Below are positions 12,591 to 25,500 of a stretch of 64,000 nucleotides of DNA, piece after piece; position 1 is the first letter of the stretch, and the number at the start of each line of letters is the position of its first letter. The position numbers and the translations under genes are program-made. A model generated the notes under the pieces. That model did not search any database, was not told the origin of the DNA, and saw only the letters and a program-made list of their open reading frames with translations. This DNA comes from Brachionus koreanus (Eukaryota > Rotifera > Eurotatoria > Ploima > Brachionidae), in assembly GCA_016987375.1 (NCBI GenBank), contig PJRA01000313.1, positions 1,929,992 through 1,993,991 of the forward strand, read 5' to 3'.

Positions 12591-12867
12591 TTAGCAAGAA
12601 ATGATAGCAACAACTTGATCACACTTGAATTTCTTTAACCGAACACTGCAATCATAAGTAATGAGCTCCCAAATGTCATGGTTTATTTCAAAAGCATGCA
12701 TGAACATATCTCGTTTTTCAAGTTTTTGCCAGTAGTACCCATCTGTCTAATATTTTGTTGATAGTTGATTTTAAAAAAAACTCTTCATTAATTGAATTAA
12801 TTTTTTTAAACAAATGGTTACCTAAGTTATTGAATGAAAGCCTTCTAGACAGTGTCTTCTTGACCAT
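12591..12867 (-). CDS. Small two-exon gene, 65 aa, unrecognised
   Basis: Exons 12867..12822 (ATG GTC AAG AAG..., 15 codons plus 1 nt, donor G|GTAACC) and 12742..12591 (acceptor TATTAGACAG|AT, 49 codons and TAA). Phase 1 matches and gives MVKKTLSRRLSFNN... then DGYYWQKLEKRDMFMHAFEI... to KCDQVVAIISC. It has markedly lower AT content and more purine-first codons than its surroundings, and a Trp/Tyr-rich, apparently folded composition. The ATG context is good (GAAAAATGG). No signal peptide or TM. The family is not known to me. It might have further 5' exons; the open frame just upstream of the ATG also reads through. Moderately sure it codes. Confidence 0.45.
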
Positions 12868-13730
12868 TTTTCGGCAATTTGTTACGGATAAATAAAATAT
12901 GAATCTGTTTCAATATTTTACACTATTTTCTAATTACTTTATTCGTAATTAAAAATAACTCTATTTTTAGTATTTTTGTTTTTAAAATATATTATATGGG
13001 AATATATTTTAAAATTTTATTAGATATATTTGTTTTTAGATTTGAATTTAGTCTTATTTAAAATTAATCTTTAGAAAAAACAAATGCTTTTTAGCAATAA
13101 CTTCTAAACTAACAGTAAGAATAATGCAATCAATTCCTGAGAATTGAGGTATCGATGTCAAAATTACAAATAGAATTTCTATTTACTTTAATTTCTTTTT
13201 TCAAAATATTTTTTAATTTTACTTTGCTTTCAGAGAAGAGAGTCTTAAAAATGCCGCTATTCCAATGCAAACTTTAGTGAATATATTCACTAAAGTTTGC
13301 TTTTGATAATCAGTTTATAATTATTATTCGAAAAATTGATGATAGTAAGTTTGTCAAAGAATAATCAAAAAAATAAATTTTTTAATTAAAGAAAATTTTT
13401 GAAAATTTGTATTTTGTCAACAGTTTTGATAATACAATGATTAAAAAAATCATTCACTTAAAAGATTAAAATTAAATTCTTAAATTCAAAAAAATTTTAA
13501 ATTATAATAAAACATTTTCAAACTTTAAAAAAAAATTCAAAATCTTTCCTTTAAAAACAAAATTAGAAATTTCAAAATGAATGCATAAAATTTACTACAT
13601 TATTCATGAAATTTTTTATAATATTTTATTAATCAGCTAAATGAGTCGAGATTGTTATCGATTTCTTAAATAAATATCTTAGTCACTTTTTATTAACTTT
13701 GAATAATTTTCTTTCTAATTAGAAATTCAG
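12868..13730. other. Intergenic, promoter side of RELCH
   Basis: No gene seen. It contains the perfect palindrome at 13267-13300 and ends in the splice-acceptor-like TTTCTTTCTAATTAGAAATTCAG directly before the RELCH start codon. Confidence 0.5.
13267..13300. repeat. Perfect 34-bp palindrome
   Basis: Reads identically on both strands: left half GCAAACTTTAGTGAATA, right half TATTCACTAAAGTTTGC, with no spacer and no mismatch. It lies about 430 bp upstream of the RELCH start. Could be a dimeric protein-binding site, a cruciform, or the junction of a very small inverted duplication. Confidence 0.9.
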
Positions 13731-16700
13731 ATGTCAAAAATTGATTCCAAACCAGATGAAGAGCTAGATCAGTGCCCAACTGGCAATACGAGTGGACAAA
13801 TTAAAATAAATTTCGATCAAATTGCATCAATTCTTTTAAAAAAAAATTTCATTTTAACAGCTCTTGAGTTTCACACAGAATTAGCCGAGACTGGGCGAGA
13901 GTTGCCAAGGCTAAGAGACTATTTTTCAAATCCGGCTAATTTTGAGCAATCTCACAACCAGAACGCCACAACTGGAAGCATTAGTAGTTCCGGATTTTTT
14001 CCGCTTCACAAGGCCTCAAGCATACAAACCTTTGACTCTCTTGATTTGACTAGATATTCGGACGACAACGAACAAAACAAATATTCAGATGACAAGATTG
14101 CTGTTTTAGAATTTGAACTGCGCAAAGCGAAAGAAACTATTAGTCAACTCAGATCCACATTAACTATTGCTACAGGTTTTTCAATATTTTCAAATTTTTA
14201 TTTTTTTAATAAATATATTTTTTATCAATTAAGAAAATCAAGGCAACAGTTTCGTGTCAAAATCCAGCTTGAATGCGAATCTGGTTGACAAAAATGAAAA
14301 GGCCATTCAAGACTCGGATATTTTGAACTTGATTGAAAACTCAAATAAGGAAATTATTTTCGAGCTTGAGGTTGAAAATAACCAAAAAAATGAAAATAAT
14401 GAGCGCAGAAATTCTGAGAAAGACTCAAACGGGCCTGATTTGACAAGACCACTGATGCCTCATGACAAAAATGTTGTTAACTTTTTGATAAATGAATATT
14501 TGCTGCAAAACGATTACAAAATGACGTCAGTCACGTTTGCCGAAGAAAACGAAGCTCAAGATTTAGAAGACTGGGATGTTATTGGTATTAATAGGGCTAA
14601 GCCACCAAATATTTGTCAGTTGTATAAATTTTATGTCAACAAAAACAAATCAAATAAAAACGCTGAATTGAAATTGAGCATAAAAAAAGATCAAGCTGAA
14701 AAAGACACTCAAACAGAATGTACCCTTTTTGAATCAAGAATGACAAATACCGAATTTTCAACTAATGATTTTGCATGTCAATGCAATTTTGACAAAGAAA
14801 CATTTGACAACCAAAAGATTCAAATTAAAGCTTTGCTGGAAAAACAGGAACTTTTACTCAAATCAATAGCTAACTTTGAATCGGACATAATCAATCTAAA
14901 TAGCGAACGGGAGGCGCATTTAAGAAAAATTGACATGCTTACAGTAAATTTGGAAAAAACCAAAAAAATGATCGAAAATCCAACTGAAAATGGAACACCA
15001 TTTGATGAAAATACAATTTCAGTAGAGACAAATGTAAATGAGCTATCTGAAAGAAAAATACCTGTTGTTTACAAAGAAATTCTAAGCAAATATTCAAGCT
15101 TGTGCATTAATGAATCAAATAAATCTATTGTTGATGAATTGTCTAATTTAAAACCTGACGAAAATTTTTTGCTTTCTCTTTTGTTTGATTCATTGCCAAA
15201 AATTGTTCAAATGGTTTCTGATGAAAATCGACTAAAACTTTTACCTTTGATTTTGACCAGTGCCATTGTTAAACAAGAACAAATCTCAAGATTAAATATA
15301 AAAAAAGACCAAAATTTAATTGAGCTTTTATTCAACTTAATAGAAATACCAGACAGCCAACAAAGAGCAATGATTCTAAATACTTGTGTTCAATATACCA
15401 AGTATACCGGGCCAATTTACGTGAACAATTTTCTTTTGCCTCAGTTTTGGGAACAATTGAGCGAAAAAGTGGACGAAAAACGCATACTGGTTGCCGAAGC
15501 TTGTGCCATTTTGGCGCCTTACATTTACAATGACATCAGAAGCAGCCTAATGTTTAGTATTCTTAAGCAGTTGATTGAGCATGAAAGTGTGGAAGCAGTT
15601 AGAGCTAGCGCTATTAAAAGTCTTGGAATATTGATAAATTATATTTCTGATGAACAAAAATTTAGCCAATCCATTGAAATTCTTGACATGTGTGTAACAG
15701 ATTTGAGTGATTCGGTATTCGATCAAGTTGAGGAGATTTTTATGCCAAGTATGAGCTTATGGGCACTGAATATTAACCAATTTTCCAATGTTTTAATAAC
15801 ACATTTGCTCGAAAAAGTTGAGTTTTATTTTCAAAGTAGTAAAAATTTGTGTAGAAAAAATGAAGAAAACAAAAATTATGAAAAGTATGCACTAAATTAC
15901 ATGAAATTGCTGAATTTAAATATTCAATTTATATTTGCCTATGTGTTAATTCACTTTAGAAATTCAGAGCAGGAGCATGATGTCGAGTTTCTGAACAAAA
16001 AATTACCTATTTTGAACTCGTATTTTCATTCTTTAAAAGAAAAATTAGAAATTGAATTAGACCAGTATAAAATTGATTCGATTCTGGAAGATTATTTAAG
16101 TTTGACCACTCAATATCTCAAAATAATCGAATCAGACTCTTGGTCTTCTATGGAGCTTTCAAATGCCTTTGAATGGATAACTGATAGTTTTGTTCGAAAG
16201 TTAATTCAAATTAGTGCTCAAGTGGATGCTAAAGATGAGCTTTGTGCATATTTAGTCAAGATTTTTAGAAATTTTACTCTTTTATTTTCAATTGATTTTG
16301 AGCTCATAAATTCAAAGGTAATTTTTCCAATTATTTTTGTTAAATATACGATTTAAAATGAGACAGTGAGAATGAATCACAACTTTAAATGATAAGAAAA
16401 ACAATTTTTTCGTTAAAAAAAGGGAAATCACATACATTTAAAAAGAATCAAACAATTCATCCCAATGGTTTAGACCATTGCATTTAATAATTTAAAGACA
16501 AAAAATTATTAAAGACATTTAAAAACGTAGATTTCCTAGAATTAGCTAATTTTTAGTCCAAAAAATTAAAATTCTTTAAATAAAATTGGTGTTTTTAACA
16601 TGGATTTTTTGGATTCATCGGGCTTTTTTTTTAAAAATTGAAGCGTAAATATTTTTTTGATAGAAATACAAGTTTTATAAAATATCTTTTAAGGACTAGG

Positions 16701-19700
16701 CATCTTATTTTTAATTTTTAAAACATTTTGATTGATTTTCAGAAAAATTATTAAATTTGACTGCATATCTGAATTTGAAATTTTTGTTAATAATGCATGG
16801 ATTTCAAAGACAAAGTGTTACCAAAGAATAATTTCAAGTAAACTTAGACACGCTAGAAAGTAGAATTTCTATTGATTTAACAACTTGTAACCAACAGATT
16901 AATTCAACAGACAAACTTTGAACTCCTCTATTTTTCCAAACTGGCTGTTAACAAAAGAATTAAATCCTATTTTTTATTAGCAAAATAATATACAACTATG
17001 CTATTTTCTATATTGAAATTTTATTCATTACACTTGTTTATTGGGATCTATTATAGGAAATAATTGACATGTTTCTTTATAAAAAAAAAGTGTAATATAT
17101 TGATAAGGGTTTCTAAAAATGACTATATATTTTTACAAGAGTTGAATAAAATTCAAATGATTCAAGTGTTTAAGCCAAAATTTTATGTATCATCTTAGAT
17201 AAAAAAAATTAAAATTAAAGTACAGGAAATTCAAACATTTCGCACTATCTAAATTTCTATTTTTTGACCTTAAATTCGTAATCTAAGATCTTTAAAACCC
17301 AAAAATTTATTTTTTTGATTGTGTCCAAAAAAAAAATTAAAAAATCATTCTTTATCTAAAAAGAATAAAAAAATAAATGAAAAAAGTAAAACCACAGGTT
17401 TGTTCCAAATTTTGTCTAATGTTTTTTATGGAAAAAAAATAAAATATTTAAAAAGAAAAAAGTTCATTTTTAAAAATCGACTAACTTTCTTTTTCTATTT
17501 TAAAACAATCAAGTTTGTAGAAAAATTAATGCTTTTTCAGAAAAAGTGTAGCTTGTCTTTATATATATTTACTATCATAAAGATTTTTAGTCTCAAAGAC
17601 CAACAACTTGTTATTTAGTCGACTATTTATAAACCTCTGCGTAAGTAAAAATTTGATAAAAAAAAATTTTGGATCCAAACAAAAAAAATTAAAATTTTGG
17701 GTTTTAAAAGACTTAGATTATGAATTTAAGGTCAAATAATAGAAATTATTAATGAAAGTTATTAATTAAATATTAAACTCAAATTAAAATCATAAATTTG
17801 ATTTGACTTCTTACTTGCTATTTTTATCCAATTTTTTTTTTCTAAAAATTTAAACCTATCTTATAATCTTCTTCATTCATGTGGATAAAAAAGTAGAACT
17901 CAATTTTGTTTTTTTATTTTTATTCTTCATAAAACTTAGCATACTTTTAGCTTTTTGGAATGATTTAATTAATGTACGTTTGATAAATTAAGATTTAGAC
18001 TTTTTGATACTATTTTTGAACAAAATTTTAAAAGTTAATTAATTTTATACAGACAATTAGCTTAAATTATAAAATGGACTAAAATTTTTAGTGTTAGCAT
18101 CATTTTTAGTTATTACTCTAATTAAAGGTATCACCAATATTTGAAAAACTGTTGAATGTGCCTGATTCAGATTTAGATGCTAGCAATCAAAGTCAAATTG
18201 GTATGATTAGCCAAAATAATTTCTTAAATATTCAAATTAATTTTTTAAGATCAAGCTTTATCAAATAAATCTTGTCTTTTGTACAAGTCAACTTTACCTG
18301 TCTTTTTTGTTGGTATATTGTCAACTATTGTGGATATTGAATTATATAGCTGGTTTGATCTTAGTTCAAATATGTTCAATGATCAAGAAGACATTAAGGC
18401 TTTAAAATCAGAAACTTCACCTTCAGGAAAATCTCATGAAAAAATAATTTGTTCATCTGATTCTAGGCTCAAAAATACCGATTCAAAAATAAAAGAGCTG
18501 ACTTCTCTTGAAAAACGAATTGATTTTATGAATACATATTTGAAAAATGTTTTTTTTGCTATGTCTTTAAATCAAAGCAATCTTGATGCAGTAGTTTGTG
18601 TTTATGAACTAATGAAGTAAGTAAATATATACTTTTTTTAATTAAATAAAATTTTTCTAAAAAGTATATAATTTGAATAGACAATCATTCAAATTTATTT
18701 AGTTTTATTTTTACTACCAAAAAATAACAGAATTAGAAATTGAAAAAATCAAATCTTGAATTAATTTTAAACTTAATTCAATTTGAAAGAAATTTTTGTA
18801 TTCTTTGAGAAGATTAAAAGTTTTTTTTATTTTAAAAAAGATCAAAATCAAAATCTGCTGATTATGTTATTCAAATGTTGTTATCAACTCTGTGGGACGG
18901 AATTGTTCACATTTCACTTTATGTCAGGTGTAACACAGCTAAATTATTTGAGGTTAAATATCATCAATATTTATAATTTAAAAATGAATGATAAATTTCT
19001 TTTTTTAAGATTATGGTAACAGATTGCAATGAATATTTACTATCTACTCGCATTTTACCAGCTCTAATCACGCTAGCAAATGATTCTGACAAGTAAATAG
19101 AAAAAATTAATTTTTTGAAAAAATTAATCTAAATATTCCAAGAATGGTTCGGTGTTCTTCCATTTCACCACTTGCAAGTATAATTGAAAACTGTGAAAAT
19201 AAGGAAATATTGGAACGAGTTTACACTCAATTGCAATTTTTTTTGAGTGATCCAATCCTTAAGGATGAATTTTTGCTACAGATTGAATTGCTCAGAACTT
19301 TTAGGCGAATATCAAATAAAGTAAATTCAAAATTTCGCGAAGAATGTAAGATAATATTGTTTAATTATTATTCTATTTTTTATATAATTAACAATATAAT
19401 TTGTTTAGTTATTCTGCCTTATTTAACCATATTGACTATGAATATAAAAAATATGATTATTGAAAATGACTATGAATTCAGCTTATCCGAGATTAAAGCA
19501 GCATTTTTCTCATTCTCAATGTTGGGTTCCGTATCAGCTTCATCCTCTAATTCATCTATATCATCATATTCTAGTCACAAAGAAAATCAAATCAATCTGC
19601 ACAGTCAACAGCATGATATAATCAAAATTTGTGTCCTCTTGTTTGATACTTATAAATCCATCTGTTTCTTGTCTGAAGAAGATCTCAATTCTCAACCAAT

Positions 19701-20196
19701 TAGTCGCCAATCAACACGAGAATCACTGCTTCCAGGACTTAGTTGTCTAAAAGAGATATTTCATGATTCGATCATCATTCATTCGGGATCATCTAGTCAC
19801 AATGATTATGTTAAATCATTAGATGCTATGATTCACAAAATAGAAGTAGATATGAATGAGAATACGAATAGTGAGAGCTCTCCTCCAAACGCTAAAAATT
19901 CTCATCTTTCTCCTTCGCCATCATTAAAAGGAATAAATGCTGAAATAAAAACTCCGGTCAAGAATTCATTGATAAATATTGTGAATAAAGGTACAAATGC
20001 TCTTTCGTCATCGTCTGCATCTTCGGCTTCGTCGGCGAGCACAGTTACGCCTGTCAGTCAAAACTCGGTGATTGAAACACCTAGTACAAACGCCAATTTC
20101 AAATCGTTTGTTTTCAAAGGTTTTAATAATTTTAAAGATCAGTCAAAAGATAAAATAAATAATTTTTTGATCACAAATAAAAACTTAAAAAAATAA
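13731..20196 (+). CDS. RELCH: RELCH: LisH, coiled-coil and HEAT-repeat protein
   Basis: Eight exons: 13731..14175, 14234..16317, 18128..18200, 18250..18616, 18841..18952, 19010..19092, 19143..19345, 19409..20196; phases agree and give 1384 aa (human about 1216). RELCH (KIAA1468) acts at recycling endosomes as a Rab11 effector in cholesterol transfer to the trans-Golgi. Seen: LisH-like N-terminus (ASILLKKNFILTALEFHTEL, about 25-60), coiled coil near 125-145 (LRKAKETISQLRSTL), a second LisH-like helix pair about 225-260 (NFLINEYLLQNDYKMTSVTF), another coiled coil 345-400, then HEAT-like helices from about 430 to the C-terminal third, including LLSTLWDGIVHISLYVR and ILPALITLANDS. The last 100 residues are Ser-rich and low complexity. 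Intron 2 is 1.8 kb and holds an inverted-repeat element; intron 7 (63 nt) is in frame without a stop. Confidence 0.85.
17252..17747. repeat. Inverted-repeat (foldback) element in RELCH intron 2
   Basis: Left arm about 17252-17336 (AATTTCTATTTTTTGACC...TTTAAAACCCAAAAATT) matches the reverse complement of the right arm about 17660-17747 (AATTTCTATTATTTGACC...TTTTAAAACCCAAAATT) over some 85 nt with few differences. The 320-nt interior has an open frame at 17319-17618 that is lysine/phenylalanine junk and not supported as a gene. Looks like a non-autonomous foldback element. Confidence 0.65.
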
Positions 20197-22502
20197 ATTC
20201 CTATGCATGATAAATAAAAGTAAAAATTAAATTGATTTAATGAACATAGTCAAGTAAAACATTGTATAGTCAGATTTTATCTACTGTTTTTTTTACATTA
20301 TATTAATTATTTGGTTTTTGAAAATATTTTTTTTACTTTTTTTTACACAATTTACGAAATTTAATAAAAAAAACACTCACCATTTAAATTTTATTTTAAA
20401 CTTATATATTCTACATACATATATTCCCTTTTGTAATTCATATTTTGGTTTCGTATTTAAATTAAAATGAGCAAAATATTGCGATAAAAAAGCATTTTTG
20501 TGCTTTTGACTTTCAAAAATCATTTTTTTATTGCACTTTACAAACGAAATCGATCAAAATTAAATTTTAAGATAAAATTAATAGAGCTAAAAAAACCAAT
20601 ATGAAATTACAAAGTACGAAAATCACTGAAAAAAAAGGAAAAATGTTATTTTTTTCTAATCTAAATAAAAATTAAAAATTCAATTAAAAATTAATTAAAT
20701 AAATCTTAAATTTAGGATATAATTTGAATAAAAGTTTATTTTATAGTAAAATGAAGAATAAATGCAAAGTTTGGAATTCTTTTGAACAAATTCGACCAAT
20801 TTTGGACTAATTTACAGAACCATTTTTTTTTAAATTAAAGTAAATTTTGTACTAAAATTTATTGCACAAAAAAACCGTTTTATTCAAAGTATTTAAACGT
20901 AATCTAAAAGTATTCTTAAAGTTTAGAAATCTAAAACTTAAATTAATTTTTTATAATATTTTTAAAAAGTTTCATCGGTTATCTAATCGGCCATATTTAA
21001 ATAGTTTTTGATGATTTTTTTTACGTAGATTAATTTTATTCTATACCTAAAATTGTAAATAGAAACTATGACAGTTTTTTAATTTTTTGGTACCTTTTAT
21101 ACTCAATTTTGTGATTTTTTTAAATTTTTTTTACTAGATACAGTGCCCCTTATTTGACGGGTCACCGAGCAAGTGGTTGGTCTAAGCTTAGAATTATAAA
21201 ATAAATAAATTTAAATAGTTTTTAAGTTATATTTATACAAATTTATAATTCAAGATATATTTTAAGTCATCATCTGATAAAACGCTAAATTTTAAATTAT
21301 ATTTTCAAATTTTTTATAATCTTAAGAATAAAAAATTTTGCAAAAAATTATTTTAAAAATTTTTTTTGGTTATGTCAGATTATTGGCAATGTAAAATTTC
21401 ATTTAATTTTACAATTTAAAATAAAAGAATGTTATAACTTTTGTTCTGATGATCAAAAATTTATTTCGCAGATGAAACAAAATAAAACAAATGTTGTTTC
21501 TTCTACAGTAGGCTATGATCATTAGAACAAAAGTTCTAACATTTTTTAATTTTTGTATAGAAAATTTCGTTTAAAATTTCACATTGGCCAGATTTTTTCA
21601 AAAAAAGTCCAAATAATTGAAAATAAATTTTAGATTTTTTTCTATTTAATAGAATGATTTGCTTTAATTTATCTTACGTGAGATTTTGTTATTATTAGTC
21701 TTAATTCATTTTGAAGATCTGAAAATTTTATACCAGTTAATCAAAAGAGTAAGTTGGATGAATTAAAAAGGAATTGAGAAAAATGGAATAAAAATTAACT
21801 AATTTTCATTTAATTTTACTTTATTTTTATTTATTTTAAGTTTTTAATAACTTTTTAATTTCAAATAATAATAAAGACCGAAACAAATTTTAAAAAAATT
21901 TACTGATCCAGAGCAAAAAAAAATCTAGAAATATAAAATGATAAATAATAGACATAGAGAAAAAATTAAAATAGCTTTTTGTTATAATAATGAAAAATTT
22001 AACATAAATGCTATCACAAACAATCAACCATTGGTCTACCAGCCCAATTTTTGTTTAAAAGTCCACGCTATAAAATCGTTACAAATTTTTTTAAGTGATG
22101 ATCTAAAAGAATACAAAAATTTACACCGTTAAACGTAAAATAACGATTGAATTGATCCAGATAATATCGAAACTGCTAATTGATTCGGCTAACACATTTG
22201 TGTGGTATACTTAATGAAATTTACAAACATATATATGGTCATCTATAGGCTCTTATACGTATACACATCGCTAAACAAACTAAAATGGGAACAAGAATGC
22301 TTACGTAAATTTTAGTTTTGTTTAATAATTTTATTATTTAATAATATCGACAAAAAATAAAGATCTCCTCTCCACGACAAAAAATATTTTTTAACGAAAA
22401 AAAAATTATAATAAAATAAGAAAAATGATACAAAAACAAAAATTTTTTTTAGTTTAATAAAGTAACGATTAACGCACTGATTGATTTTGATTTACGAATG
22501 GT
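20197..22502. other. Convergent spacer between RELCH and CNOT6
   Basis: No gene. It holds the 3' flanks of both genes, one copy of a dispersed motif (20840-20865), an inverted-repeat element (21380-21610), and a patch at 21140-21190 with higher GC (CCCCTTATTTGACGGG, CCGAGCAAGTGG) that faintly resembles a tRNA A box. The last 400 bp before 22502 are probably the CNOT6 3' UTR. Confidence 0.45.
21375..21612. repeat. Inverted-repeat element
   Basis: Left arm (about 21375-21455) contains GGCAATGTAAAATTTCATTT and ATGTTATAACTTTTGTTCTG; the right arm (about 21520-21612) holds their reverse complements, CAGAACAAAAG-type and TTTCACATTGGCC-type sequence. Arms of about 80-90 nt are diverged by a fifth or so, and the centre is about 70 nt. 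The outer ends match the dispersed motif found at 24009 and 29077, so this may be a fuller copy of that family. Confidence 0.5.
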
Positions 22503-25500
22503 TTACTTTCTTATATAATTAATAAAATTATTATTATTATTGTTATTGTTATTATTATTATTATTATTGCTATTATTTGATGAGTTACTTGCAGAGTTTC
22601 CGTTTGTGTTTATGGGTATCATTTGACCAAGGCCCAAATGCGAATTGGTCGAATGATGGTTGTTATTTGAACTAGAATGTTGGCTATTTGATCTGTTCAA
22701 ACCAGACGAAGAAAGCGACGAATGATACGAGGACGAATGATGTGAAGATGACATGTAATTATTATTTTGGTTACTGTTTATATAATTTGAGCCAAGAAGT
22801 TCAAGTTCGACCATAAGTGGTAAATGGTCGGAGGGAACATTTTGGTGCGGGAATCCAACGATTTTGTTTGCTTTAATCCAATCCATGTCCATTGGACCCA
22901 AGAGTCCTATGGTTCGCATTAAATTACGTGAATAGAATATATAATCTATCATGCCTTTGAAGTCAAATCTAAATAAAAAAAACTTTATTTCTCCCAGTCG
23001 ACTTAGTGTTTTGGACATTTGTTATTAAATTTAAACTTAATTTATTATTTTATTAAAAAGTTATTTTAGAAAGAAAATATCTACAAAAAATAGAATAATT
23101 TGTAACTTAAATATGCAATTTGTATGTTATGCTTCAATATATGGCATGTTACTATTTAAATAAATATACTAATTTCTCTTTTTTCATTACAAAAAACTAA
23201 AGCATTTAAATTCTCTAAAATTTATTTTGATATTTTTTATAGTTTATATAACTATTAATATTTATTCTTCAAGGGAAATATAAAGTTAGTAAGTTTTTTT
23301 TTTTTAAATATTTTATTACTTAAATTTTTAAAGTAGATTAAAACTTGAGTCATAAAATAAATATTTACAAAAATGGGCAGAATGAAAATAATTTTACATT
23401 TTTAAATTTTCATATTTTTAGATTTTTTGTGCAATATTTAAGAAATTTTTTAATATTTTTTGTCTACCAAATAATTTGAGAGAGTTTTATTAATTTTCTG
23501 AAAATTGTTCAAAAATCTAAAAATGTAAAAATTTAAAATTATTTTAATTTTGCTTCCGGTCTTAATAAATATGACCTTGAGTAAATTTTTAATTGAACTA
23601 TTTTTTTTTTTGCAACAGGAAAAAACCTTTATCATGGCTATAAAATTCAGCTCAAATCAAAGTTTATTAAAACCGAAAAACTACTCTAGTTTAATAAAAT
23701 TAGATAATTTTAGATTTAAGTGCAAAAATTACAGTACATAATTGAAAAACGATGCAATTTTTTTTTAATTATAAAAAAATAGTTCTCTAATTAGAACAAA
23801 ACTGTTCAAATTTGTACTAAAGAATTTCTAAAATGCATTTTATCAAAACAATTTGATTAAAATATGCAATAAATTTTTGCCGAGCTTAGGATTCATTTCT
23901 TTTAATTTGTCCATTATTCTATTGCTGGATGAAACATTTTTTTACCATTTTCAAAAATAGAATTTTTTTTTCGCTTTATTTATGTGAAATTTTTTTACAA
24001 AAATTACAGTAAATTTTTGTACCAAAATTTCACATTGCTTTAATCAATTTTTCTAAATAAGTTACATTTATTTTTATATGAAAACATAGCTAGTTGAATA
24101 AACAGAAAAATATTTTAATTTCTGATAAAATAATAAAGTTCCTAATCTAAAACTTAGAAGACAATTCAACACTTACGTATAGTTTGTGTAAGGCATCAGA
24201 TCTTTATCATATGCGCAATCTAGTCTTAAATTATGCGACAATTCAGACGGCTTATCTGACGTGTTGATCTTTTGCAAACAAGTCTCGTATCCCAAATCTT
24301 TGAAATCGATGTGATTTGCCAAAATCCTGCCAGTCCTAAGATATTCAATTACGCCTGATTCGGGCAACGAATTTAAATCGGCACATATTAAAACTGGTAT
24401 AGAACTCGAGCAATCGATTTGTTGGTTGACAATTTTGTGTGGTAAATAATCTCTAGTTGCTTGTTCAATGATTAATTTTAATTCATTTGTCAACATAAGA
24501 GTTTGAATAAGTTTAACATCACAATAATCAGGATCCCAATGAATATGTGCAGTGCTGACCAAAAGTAGTTGCTTATTTGCTTGTTGATCTTTTGTTTTTA
24601 CCAGAATGTCACCCGAATTTAGTTCGTCTTGTTTGAGTTCCAATAAAGCAGCCAAACCGATGTTATCTTTAGTCATCACTCGGTTTAACATGTCCTCAGA
24701 GCCTTCTGCAGTGGCCATGGCAATTTGATTGAATTCAATCAGATAATTTTTGACCAGCTGAAATTTTGAAGTTTTGAAAAAAATAGCACAACCGTCTACA
24801 TGCTTTTTGTCATGTTCAGACATTGTTTTTGCTCGAGATTTTGGTGAAAAAATTCCATCATAGTCGCATTGTTTCAATTCAGGCAAGAAAAAGTGGTAAA
24901 ATTGTTCCGTTTCGAGTTCTTGTAAAGCTATAATATCGGCATTGAAATTTCTAATTTCTTCCAGAATGAATTTTTTCCTATGCTCCCAACTGAGCGCCCA
25001 GGATGGACAATAGCCATAATATTGTCGGGTGGCGTATTTGTCACAAAGTACATTATAACACATGGTAGTAAATATTGAATTTTGTGGTGCTGTCGGCTCA
25101 GCCAAAATAATCCATGGACGTCTTGGTAGAGGCGAACAAGGTACTTTTCATAAAAAAAATATTACTATTTTAAACTCTAAAATCGAATTAAATTTTAACT
25201 CATAAATTTTCTAAGCATTAATTAACTAATTTTGTTAGCTTAAGAAATATTTTTTTTTGATTAAATAAAAAATTTTGACTTTTTACTTTTTTTTAATTCT
25301 ATAAATTCTAAAGATTATTTTTAAACTGCAAAAAAATAAGCAGATCGATTTTTTTAGATATAAAAATTCAAGATAAAACATCTTCGTAATTAAAATAGAT
25401 TAAATAATTAAAAAAAAAATTAAAACACTAATTAATTACGTACAATTTAGCTGATCGAGAAGACTAATGAGCAATTTTTGCGTACCATTTGGTTCTGAAT

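Noticed and set aside
14254..14256. Internal start for a separate 700-residue protein
   Set aside because: The position is a GTG inside RELCH exon 2; splice phase joins it cleanly to exon 1.
21140..21190. tRNA-derived SINE head (CCGAGCAAGTGGTTGG)
   Set aside because: Only a loose A-box resemblance, with no B box and no second copy in the window.
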